A stretch of DNA of 5,474 nt from Candidatus Azambacteria bacterium RBG_16_47_10. GTDB lineage: Bacteria; Patescibacteriota; Minisyncoccia; GWC2-36-17; WO2-46-25. The stretch spans positions 640-6,113 of the forward strand of contig MEYI01000033.1 of assembly GCA_001773975.1 (NCBI GenBank), in the 5' to 3' direction. The notes under the pieces are model-generated. The model saw only the letters and a list, made by a program, of their open reading frames with translations. It ran no database searches and was not told the origin of the DNA. Made by a program: the position numbers and the translations under genes. The first letter of the stretch is position 1. Every line of letters starts with the position of its first letter. Positions 1 through 5,474 of this stretch are shown piece by piece.

Positions 1-361
1 CATGCAACGCCGCATCGACAACCGCTCGCCGCTCGGTCGATGTGATGCCTGCCGGCACCGATATCATCATTTCCGGCTTGAAAAAACGGATCCTTCCACA
101 CCCTTTCGCAAGAAAATAAGAGATCATAGCTTCGGTTATCTTGTAATCGGCGATTACGCCCTCCTTGAGCGGCCGTAATGCGATGATGGCATCCGGCGTT
201 CTTCCTAACATCTTTTTTGCTTCAATGCCGACCGCCAAAACAGAACGGTCATGCGCGGAAACCGCAACAACCGTCGGCTCATTCACGACAACTCCTTTTT
301 TAGGAACAAATACGAGCGTATTTGTCGTGCCAAGGTCAATACCGATCTTCTTTATGAACAT
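1..361 (-). CDS. mreB: Rod shape-determining protein MreB, N-terminal part (3' end outside window)
   Basis: This is the first 120 residues of MreB, the bacterial actin that polymerises under the membrane and guides the wall-elongation machinery. The phosphate-1 loop of the actin/Hsp70 ATPase fold is at residues 7-20 (IGIDLGTTNTLVFV). It is followed by NEPTVVAV (27-34), an AKKMLGRTP segment (48-56) that is highly typical of MreB, and the VPAGITSTERRAV strand and helix (102-114). The ATG at 361 puts the ATPase motif at the usual distance from the N-terminus, and I see no added amphipathic helix before it. The gene begins 9 bases after the murA stop, with no Shine-Dalgarno sequence in the AT-rich gap. 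The rest of the protein (family length about 330-350 residues) lies beyond the left edge. MreB versus the paralogue Mbl cannot be decided from this part; MreB family membership is clear. Confidence 0.95.
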   Translation of the reverse strand, partial: MFIKKIGIDLGTTNTLVFVPKKGVVVNEPTVVAVSAHDRSVLAVGIEAKKMLGRTPDAIIALRPLKEGVIADYKITEAMISYFLAKGCGRIRFFKPEMMISVPAGITSTERRAVVDAALH

Positions 362-370
362 ATAGATATA

Positions 371-1672
371 TTAAACTGATACCCGTGTAATATCCGCACC
401 TATCTTTTTCAGACGTTCTTCGATTTTTTCATATCCCCGATCGATCTGATACACATTTGCAATGGTCGTCTTCCCCTTCGCGGTCAATGCAGCGATAATA
501 AGCACCGCCCCGGCCCGCAGATCAAAACTGGTGATATTCTTTCCTTCAAGCGGCGTTGGTCCGGTGATCAATGCGCGATGGGGATCGCAAATGAACGCAT
601 CCGCCCCCATCCGTTTTAATTCATCGATATACTTCAGACGCCCCTCATACATCCAATCATGTATCAAACTTACCCCTTTTGCCTGCGTCATAAGCACTGA
701 AAAGAGGGGGAGCATATCAGGACATACGCCAGGATACGGCATATTATGGATCTTTTGTATTGCACCAAGAGGCGCGGGAATCACCTCGATATCCTGCATC
801 GCATACCAATGGCGCGCACCGCTTTTCTTCGCTTTTTTCATTTTCACTATAACACCCGCCTGCTCGAATTTCAACAGGTCAGCCCTCATGAATTCCGGCA
901 CTGCATCGGCAATTTTTATCCTGCTTTTCGTGCATGCGGCGAGCGTAATAAACGTCCCCATTTCGATGGGATCAGGCATAATAAAATGATCCGCGCCGTG
1001 CAAGCGCGACACACCGCGAATGACCAACGTGTTGGTGCCAATACCGGAAATATGAGCGCCCATACGAACTAAAAAATGACACACATCCTGCACATACGGC
1101 TCTGCCGCGGCGCAGTAGATCGTTGTTGTTCCTTTTCGCAATACCGATGCGAGCACCGTGTTTGTCGTTGCGGTCACAGACATTTCAGACAACACAATTT
1201 CTTTATCGCCCATTGCCTCCTTATGCTCGATTGAAAGAAATTTCCCTGATTTATGTATTATCACTCCCAGTGGAGCAAGCGCATCGATATGCGGACCGAG
1301 CACGCGCGCGCCGATAGAACACCCGCCCGGTTTTGCCAATTTTAATTTTTTTGTCCGCATGGAAAGCGAACCACACAATAAAATGGATGCGCGGATATTT
1401 TCCACGATATCATTACGGATATCTTTTGCAGAAACAGCTGCCGCATGGATGCGGACCTTTCGTTCGGAAATAAATTCACATCGCACCCCGACACTTTTAA
1501 AGATCTCGAGCATCACTAAAATATCTTCCACAAGCGGGACATTGTCGATCTCGCACGGCTCATCGGTCAGCAATGCAGCGGCAAAGATCGCAAACGCGGC
1601 ATTTTTCGCGCCGCGTACCGGTATAGTTCCACGCAATTTTTTTCCGCCATGAATGGTGAATATGTCCGCCAT
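371..1672 (-). CDS. murA: UDP-N-acetylglucosamine 1-carboxyvinyltransferase (MurA), divergent type
   Basis: MurA transfers enolpyruvate from PEP to UDP-GlcNAc in the cytoplasm, the first committed step of peptidoglycan synthesis. The 433-residue product is complete and close to the usual length of about 420. By motif comparison with E. coli MurA I can place the catalytic Lys-Asn pair (GAKNA, K23 and N24), the PEP-contact Arg (NIRAS, R94), the reactive loop Cys that fosfomycin modifies (PGGCSIGAR, C118), the AAEP Glu (E191), the catalytic Asp (PGVCPDM, D319) and the C-terminal Arg of DLRAG (R386). The tail ends in the typical DRGYEKIEERLKKIGAD. Differences from textbook MurA are a Pro before D319 where E. 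coli has Thr, and YEGRL (342-346) where most have FENRF. The start ATG at 1672 gives MADIFTIHGGKKL, a normal MurA beginning. It lies 12 bases after the aldolase stop without a Shine-Dalgarno sequence. All key residues remain, so I expect an active enzyme. A related EPSP-synthase-fold enzyme is less likely. Confidence 0.93.
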   Translation of the reverse strand: MADIFTIHGGKKLRGTIPVRGAKNAAFAIFAAALLTDEPCEIDNVPLVEDILVMLEIFKSVGVRCEFISERKVRIHAAAVSAKDIRNDIVENIRASILLCGSLSMRTKKLKLAKPGGCSIGARVLGPHIDALAPLGVIIHKSGKFLSIEHKEAMGDKEIVLSEMSVTATTNTVLASVLRKGTTTIYCAAAEPYVQDVCHFLVRMGAHISGIGTNTLVIRGVSRLHGADHFIMPDPIEMGTFITLAACTKSRIKIADAVPEFMRADLLKFEQAGVIVKMKKAKKSGARHWYAMQDIEVIPAPLGAIQKIHNMPYPGVCPDMLPLFSVLMTQAKGVSLIHDWMYEGRLKYIDELKRMGADAFICDPHRALITGPTPLEGKNITSFDLRAGAVLIIAALTAKGKTTIANVYQIDRGYEKIEERLKKIGADITRVSV

Positions 1673-1684
1673 ACGATTCGTTTT

Positions 1685-2572
1685 TTATGCATGCATACCA
1701 CTGCCAAATACTGTGATCTTTCCCTCCACGACACGCGCAACCGCATCGATCGCAGGCGGGAAAAACTTATAGGGTGTTGTTTGCGGCGTCGTCGTGAGCA
1801 CCTCTTTCAATGCGCCGTGAAACGCAACGCGCAATTCCGTATTCACATTGATCTTTCGTATGCCATGCGCGATCGCGGCCCGTATTTGCTCGTCAGGTAT
1901 TCCTGATCCGCCATGCAGTACAAGCACCGCATGATCCCCGATCGCTTCTTTTATCTTCCCAATGCGTTCGATATCAAGCCTGTCTTCTTGAAATGAAATA
2001 CCATGACTATTCCCCACCGAGACCGCAAGCCGATCAACGCCGGTCGCGCGCACGAATTCCAACGCCTGCGCGGGGTCCGTGAGATATTCCGGTTTTATTT
2101 CAACCTTTTTTTCCGAGACCTCCGATGCTCCGGGTAAAAACCCGAGCTCACCTTCAACAGAAATGCCCGGATCTTTCTCTTTACACAACTCCACCACCTG
2201 CTTCGTCCACCGCACATTATCCTCAAATGAAAGTACGGAACCGTCGAAATGAATGGAATTATACCCTGCGGTAAGTAATGCTTTTATTTTATCAAGATTT
2301 TCTATTTTTTCCGCATCCTTATACGTATGATCGGCATTCAAAATAATCGGGATGCCGGCCTCTTCTTCGTATGCTTCGCACAGCTTTACGACTTGCCGCG
2401 CGCCGATGAATGCGCATTCCCCTTCCGATGTGGCGACAATAACCGGTGCGCGCATGCGTGCCGCAGTACCAATGATACCTTTGATCTGATCGGCGGTTGA
2501 CGCATTGAACTGCCCGATCGCGTACCCGCCGGCTTCCGCATCATGAAATAGTTTTTTTGTGTTGAGATTCAT
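1685..2572 (-). CDS. Class II (zinc-dependent) fructose-bisphosphate-type aldolase
   Basis: The 295-residue product is a class II aldolase, a (beta/alpha)8 barrel that uses zinc to cleave or form ketose bisphosphates from dihydroxyacetone phosphate and an aldehyde. Visible motifs in order are GQFNAS (20-25), NADHTYK (79-85, catalytic Asp81 and zinc ligand His82), HFDGS (108-112), VEGELG (139-144), VSVGNSHG (184-191, zinc ligand His190), LHGGSGIP (219-226, zinc ligand His220) and KINVNTEL (240-247). I chose ATG 2572 because it gives MNLNTKKLFHDAE, which aligns with the family N-terminus. An in-frame start at 2647 would add 25 residues lying entirely in the end of the upstream gene. The gene starts 4 bases after the upstream stop, which suggests translational coupling. 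Fructose-1,6-bisphosphate is the likely substrate given the transketolase and sugar kinase in the same cluster. Tagatose-bisphosphate or another ketose phosphate cannot be excluded by eye, so no gene symbol is given. Confidence 0.92.
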   Translation of the reverse strand: MNLNTKKLFHDAEAGGYAIGQFNASTADQIKGIIGTAARMRAPVIVATSEGECAFIGARQVVKLCEAYEEEAGIPIILNADHTYKDAEKIENLDKIKALLTAGYNSIHFDGSVLSFEDNVRWTKQVVELCKEKDPGISVEGELGFLPGASEVSEKKVEIKPEYLTDPAQALEFVRATGVDRLAVSVGNSHGISFQEDRLDIERIGKIKEAIGDHAVLVLHGGSGIPDEQIRAAIAHGIRKINVNTELRVAFHGALKEVLTTTPQTTPYKFFPPAIDAVARVVEGKITVFGSGMHA

Positions 2573-2576
2573 CGTG

Positions 2577-3833
2577 CTAGAAAGCAATGTATCCTTTGAT
2601 AAAATTATCAATGATCGTTTTCTCCATTTCATCGCGGCCGCCCACATACTCCATAAACAACTTATTCCACAGCGCCTCCTGATGATGATACAGATACTTG
2701 ATCATTTCTTTATCCATGACGAGAGACATGACCGTATCAATGAGGTTGAAGCTCACTAAATTATCAACGCCCGATTCCGTTCGGTAAAAATCACCCACGA
2801 AATCAAGATCCTGCCAGAAATGAAGATCGAGATCGGTAAATCGTTCATTGAGCTTTGCAACGCAATCCTCCGCTTTCGTCCAATGCAGCGCCTCTGGATT
2901 TACATGTGGCGCAAATAAACGCCAATCGTATTCATCATCTTTTGCGAGATAACGCTGAACGATCATCCAACTTGAAACAACATGATCATTCGGAAGTCGT
3001 TCAGCAAGCACATCGCCGCGCAAAGAGGAAATAAGGCGATCGGAGAATACTGACGGTTGCTCGGTGTATTTCACGAATAATTTTGAATAAAATGCGACCT
3101 CGTTCAAATAATGCAGGACAAGACCGAAAATGCGCATGGTCTCCCCCGGTGTCTTTAATTCAAGCGGGATAACAAAGATAACACCCAGCTCTTTTAAGTG
3201 CGATACATTATGATACTTCTTTTTTAGAAATTGCTCGGCAATATGGAGCCATTTATCGTTCAGTACCTGCAATATGATGGGGCGTTTTTCAAAATCTTCC
3301 GCCTTGATATCTTTATATTGCGCGAAAAATACGTTATTAAGCCAATCCTTGTCTTCCCCGAAACGAAGCGCGGAAAATACCTCGTACACATCTTCTTTCT
3401 CAAGAAGTTCGTTCACGTCCTTGTAGTTCAGCGCCTTGATGATATTCATCGGGGGCTGATTGCGCAACAAATTCGCCGCGACCTCTTTTTTCAAGAAAAA
3501 TCCTTCACCGACATCCGCAAGTTCAACCGCAAAGTTCAATAATGTCTTGCATCCCGCGTAATCAATGCACCGTGGCTGGCGAAACAGTTTAAAAATAGAC
3601 GCATCATTATTTTTCACGCGATCGATAAGCGCTTTATATATCTCAAAATGATATGCATCGGGACGAACGTTAAGCGCTCTCAACGACTTTTCGACAAGCT
3701 GCGCATTTTCTTCCACAACTTTTTGAGGAATATTCTTCCTGCCTGTTAATTCTTCCAATCGTTTGCACGCTATGTCTACCGTATGTTTGTCCGTGCGCAA
3801 TACGCGCGCGATCTGTTCTATTGATTTATCCAT
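2577..3833 (-). CDS. Unknown 418-residue protein inside the sugar-phosphate cluster
   Basis: I do not recognise a characterised family. The product is soluble-looking, with no signal peptide or membrane segment, and is rich in Leu, Lys, Glu, Asp and aromatic residues in a mostly helical pattern. Residues 4-31 (SIEQIARVLRTDKHTVD onward) have the hydrophobic spacing of a small helix-turn-helix or similar three-helix domain. A charged linker follows (about 32-55), then a long helical body. One short strand-like segment (GVIFVIPLEL, 217-226) interrupts it. The most distinctive stretch, with clustered Trp, His and Asp, runs from about 283 to 350 and includes SSWMIVQRYL, LFAPHVNPEALHW and HFWQDLDFVGDFY. 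Only a few cysteines are present and there is no nucleotide-binding loop. The ATG at 3833 lies inside the end of the kinase gene (8-base overlap), and the TAG stop is 4 bases before the aldolase start. That position argues for a role tied to sugar-phosphate metabolism, either as a regulator or partner of the neighbouring enzymes or as an unrecognised enzyme. This role is inference only. Confidence 0.85.
   Translation of the reverse strand: MDKSIEQIARVLRTDKHTVDIACKRLEELTGRKNIPQKVVEENAQLVEKSLRALNVRPDAYHFEIYKALIDRVKNNDASIFKLFRQPRCIDYAGCKTLLNFAVELADVGEGFFLKKEVAANLLRNQPPMNIIKALNYKDVNELLEKEDVYEVFSALRFGEDKDWLNNVFFAQYKDIKAEDFEKRPIILQVLNDKWLHIAEQFLKKKYHNVSHLKELGVIFVIPLELKTPGETMRIFGLVLHYLNEVAFYSKLFVKYTEQPSVFSDRLISSLRGDVLAERLPNDHVVSSWMIVQRYLAKDDEYDWRLFAPHVNPEALHWTKAEDCVAKLNERFTDLDLHFWQDLDFVGDFYRTESGVDNLVSFNLIDTVMSLVMDKEMIKYLYHHQEALWNKLFMEYVGGRDEMEKTIIDNFIKGYIAF
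3826..3833 (-). other. Stop/start overlap between sugar kinase and unknown gene
   Basis: The last bases of the kinase gene (TAA at 3828-3826) and the ATG of the unknown gene (3833-3831) overlap by 8 bases in different frames. No Shine-Dalgarno sequence precedes the ATG; the region just upstream is A-rich. The arrangement is the usual signature of translational coupling, in which a ribosome finishing the kinase restarts on the next gene, and it supports co-expression of the two proteins. Confidence 0.8.
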
Positions 3834-4821
3834 GGTTTTTTAATGCTTTTTTTATTACTGAGATCCGCGGCCACTTCCCCCATTTTCCCTTCTCCAATAT
3901 CCCCCGTTTTGCCGATAAATGCTGAATAACAGACGTTGCGTTCGCCGTGCCCAATATCATACTAAACGCTATATCGTTTTTATGCAAAAGACCTGCAACA
4001 AACCCCGATCCGAACGCATCCCCTGCGCCTGTCCGCCCGACGATCGGCGCCTTCGGGATGCCTGCGCTGTACTGGTACGCACCGTCTGAAACAACCACGC
4101 CACCGGGTCCTTTTGTCATCGCTACGATACCGCGCACCGCCGCATCAAGCTTCTCAAATATCAATTTCTCATCTACGTACGAAATGCCGGTAAGCTGTGC
4201 CGCCTCTTCTTGATTTATAAAAAGCACATCGATATTTTTTAAGATCGGCGCGAGCGCGGAAAATCCTTTTTCCAATTCCAGCCGTCCGGGATTTACGGCA
4301 ACGCGCGCGTTCATTTTTTTCGCTTCCGCAACGATACGCTTTAGCAATGCAATATCTCCCGCAAGCGATGATATATAAAACCATTTCGTACGGATTTTTT
4401 GAAACGGGATCTCTTTCGCCTTGATATGATCGGATGCTCCTCTCTTTACCAAAATAACCCGTTCTCCTTCTTTTGTTGTGAGGATCGTGGAATATGCAGT
4501 CGGGGCTTTTGCGTCATGCTGGATAAAATTTGTCACAACTCCTTCGTACTTCAAAGCACGAACGACATCGTGTCCGCTTTCTTCATCGCCGACGCGGCAT
4601 ACGCATGCAACTTTGAAACCCTGCCGCGCGAATGTCACCGCCGCATTTGTCGCGCCGCCGCCCGTCGTTAAAATAACCTCGCTTAATTCATTTTTTGATC
4701 CCAAATTAAAATACAGCACCTCACTGTCAGATGAAAGATGCTTTTCTTTTGCCACATGAAAATGGTCACTTAACAAAAAAACGTCCCGCGTCGCTGCGCC
4801 GATAGTGATTACATCGTACAT
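3826..4821 (-). CDS. PfkB/ribokinase-family carbohydrate kinase
   Basis: The 331-residue product is an ATP-dependent kinase of the PfkB (ribokinase) fold, complete and of normal length. It opens with YDVITIGAATRDVF, where Asp13 sits at the usual sugar-contact position. The first family signature is GGGATNAAVTFARQG (54-68) and the second is GRTGAGDAFGSGF (262-274), with the GAGD anion hole and catalytic base Asp268. VNPGR (176-180), INQEEAAQLTG (202-212) and TKGPGGVVV (236-244) are further ribokinase-fold landmarks. ANATSVIQHLSAKRGI (293-308) is the C-terminal nucleotide-site region. The family phosphorylates fructose-6-P, fructose-1-P, tagatose-6-P, ribose, nucleosides or KDG, and motifs alone do not choose among them. 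A sugar-phosphate kinase feeding the aldolase two genes downstream is plausible. Start ATG 4821 lies 7 bases after the transketolase stop; the nearest purine run (GAGAAAA) is too far away to be a good ribosome-binding site. The 3' end overlaps the next gene by 8 bases. Confidence 0.9.
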   Translation of the reverse strand: MYDVITIGAATRDVFLLSDHFHVAKEKHLSSDSEVLYFNLGSKNELSEVILTTGGGATNAAVTFARQGFKVACVCRVGDEESGHDVVRALKYEGVVTNFIQHDAKAPTAYSTILTTKEGERVILVKRGASDHIKAKEIPFQKIRTKWFYISSLAGDIALLKRIVAEAKKMNARVAVNPGRLELEKGFSALAPILKNIDVLFINQEEAAQLTGISYVDEKLIFEKLDAAVRGIVAMTKGPGGVVVSDGAYQYSAGIPKAPIVGRTGAGDAFGSGFVAGLLHKNDIAFSMILGTANATSVIQHLSAKRGILEKGKWGKWPRISVIKKALKNHG

Positions 4822-4828
4822 GGTATTA

Positions 4829-5474
4829 TTATTTTCTCGTTACTACCTTTTTAACCGCATCAATGATCGAGTGAACGCCCATGCCATAGTGTTCAACAAG
4901 TTCATTAGGCTCTCCGGATTGGCCAAACACATCATGCACCCCGACAAACTCCATCGGTACCGGATGATTTTGCGCGAGCACCTCTGCAACCGCAGATCCT
5001 ACGCCTCCTTTGATCTGATGTTCTTCCACCGTCACAATTGCGTTCATCTCTTTCGCGAGCTCGATGATAGCTTTTTCATCTATCGGTTTTACCGTGCCGA
5101 GATTCATAACCACTACTCCGAATCCCTCATTCTCAAGCTGTCGCGCGGCCATAATGGCATTATGCACAAGCGCTCCCACTGCAATGATACCAACCTGCAC
5201 CGCAATACCATCCTTCGGTCGGAAAAAATTTTGCGCTTTACCGATCGCAAATGGTGTTTCTTCAGTAGTCATAATTGGCGTCGCTTCACGCGCAAGACGA
5301 ATATACACCGGTCCCACCATTTTCGCGGCCGCCAATGTTGCCTTTTTTGCCTCAATGGAATCGCATGGAACGATCACGGTCATACGCGGAATAACGCGCG
5401 TGATCGCGATATCTTCAACCGCCTGATGGGTACCGCCGTCCGGCCCCACCGAGATGCCCGCATGCGCACCCCCG
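4829..5474 (-). CDS. Transketolase, C-terminal part or subunit (5' end outside window)
   Basis: The visible 214 residues are the end of the pyrimidine-binding domain plus the C-terminal domain of a transketolase. This thiamine-diphosphate enzyme moves two-carbon units between ketose and aldose phosphates in the non-oxidative pentose phosphate pathway. The reading frame is open to the window edge. It begins with GGAHAGISVGPDGGTHQ, the loop that corresponds to HxGxGEDGPTHQ in ordinary transketolases. VPCDSIEAKKA (36-46) and GPVYIRLAREATP (54-66) follow. The C-terminal domain has IIAVGALVHNA (96-106), TVKPIDEKAI (127-136), VEEHQIKGGVGSAVAE (149-164) and FGQSGEPNELVEHYGM (183-198). The VGPDGGTHQ form resembles transketolases encoded as separate N- and C-terminal subunits in archaea and many candidate-phyla bacteria. 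If so, the N-terminal subunit gene should lie just beyond the right edge. A GTG at 5449 is internal to a conserved motif and is not the start. 1-deoxyxylulose-5-phosphate synthase is a related alternative, but the motifs fit transketolase better. Confidence 0.9.
   Translation of the reverse strand, partial: GGAHAGISVGPDGGTHQAVEDIAITRVIPRMTVIVPCDSIEAKKATLAAAKMVGPVYIRLAREATPIMTTEETPFAIGKAQNFFRPKDGIAVQVGIIAVGALVHNAIMAARQLENEGFGVVVMNLGTVKPIDEKAIIELAKEMNAIVTVEEHQIKGGVGSAVAEVLAQNHPVPMEFVGVHDVFGQSGEPNELVEHYGMGVHSIIDAVKKVVTRK

Larger units (their letters stand above)
1..5474 (-). other. Probable single operon: transketolase, kinase, unknown, aldolase, murA, mreB
   Basis: Six genes share one strand with junctions of +7, -8, +4, +12 and +9 bases. 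The non-coding sequence between them totals 32 bases, so there is no space for an intergenic promoter, riboswitch or intrinsic terminator. Co-transcription is therefore the simplest reading, although a promoter buried in coding sequence cannot be excluded. The true promoter and terminator must lie outside the window or inside flanking genes. The layout joins a sugar-phosphate module to the first peptidoglycan step and the MreB scaffold. Confidence 0.7.

Noticed and set aside
462..989. Long plus-strand open frame of 175 codons opposite murA
   Set aside because: It lies wholly antisense to a well-supported murA with all its catalytic motifs, has no recognisable domain, and its composition is what the complement of coding sequence gives.
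1158..1652. Plus-strand open frame of 164 codons opposite the murA N-terminus
   Set aside because: It is also a shadow of murA; the translated sequence is low in recognisable structure and has no ribosome-binding site or domain.
1686..1697. Perfect 12-base palindrome TATGCATGCATA at the aldolase stop, next to a T run
   Set aside because: It could be an operator or terminator, but it has no loop, and the T run is on the wrong side for a minus-strand terminator. Most of it encodes the final Met-His-Ala-stop of the aldolase, so chance is sufficient.
1678..1707. Possible internal promoter before murA (TTGGCA followed by an A/T-rich hexamer on the minus strand)
   Set aside because: The -35-like TTGGCA has no good TATAAT-like partner at 16-18 bases; the nearest A-rich hexamers are too close and a poor match.
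2575..2586. Tiny hairpin (TGCT/AGCA stem) around the stop of the unknown gene
   Set aside because: A four-base stem is expected by chance, has no U-tract, and lies within a 4-base gene junction where termination would be disruptive.
2573..2647. Longer aldolase form beginning 25 residues upstream
   Set aside because: The extension lies inside the end of the preceding gene, does not resemble aldolase N-termini, and MNLNTKKLF at 2572 matches the family start.
5064..5426. Plus-strand open frame of 120 codons opposite the transketolase
   Set aside because: It is antisense to conserved transketolase motifs, with an Ala/Thr/Ser-rich translation typical of a shadow frame.
1..5474. Recoding of TGA as glycine, as in some candidate phyla
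   Set aside because: All genes read through in the standard code without in-frame TGA, and ends are TAA or TAG, so nothing here calls for an altered code, though absence of TGA stops in only five genes proves little.

Overview
The window is a stretch of bacterial protein-coding DNA packed almost without gaps. All six genes read on the minus strand, so transcription runs from high to low coordinates. In transcription order they are: the C-terminal part of a transketolase (cut by the right edge), a PfkB/ribokinase-family sugar kinase, an unrecognised 418-residue protein, a class II fructose-bisphosphate-type aldolase, MurA (UDP-GlcNAc enolpyruvyl transferase) and the N-terminal third of MreB (cut by the left edge). 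Junctions are +7, -8, +4, +12 and +9 bases. There is no room for a conventional promoter or terminator between genes, and I saw no RNA gene, mobile element, CRISPR array or long repeat.

The gene content suggests a Candidate Phyla Radiation (Patescibacteria, Parcubacteria-like) genome. The transketolase carries a VGPDGGTHQ-type motif that I associate with split transketolases. The MurA is a divergent type with Gly in place of Asn in the ENRF-type motif. An unknown protein sits inside a sugar-phosphate cluster, packing is very dense, and no visible start has a Shine-Dalgarno sequence. The assignment is inference; no rRNA or other marker is present. The standard genetic code fits: all five complete gene ends use TAA (four) or TAG (one), and no in-frame TGA interrupts a gene.

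Functionally, the right half (transketolase, sugar kinase, unknown protein, aldolase) looks like a carbon module that moves C2 and C3 units between sugar phosphates. The left half (MurA, MreB) makes the first committed peptidoglycan precursor and the actin-like shape scaffold. Their close spacing suggests one transcript joining central sugar metabolism to wall growth. The item most worth a second look is the unknown protein at 2577-3833. Its start overlaps the kinase gene and its stop lies four bases before the aldolase start. It has a possible helix-turn-helix-like N-terminus and no domain I can name.
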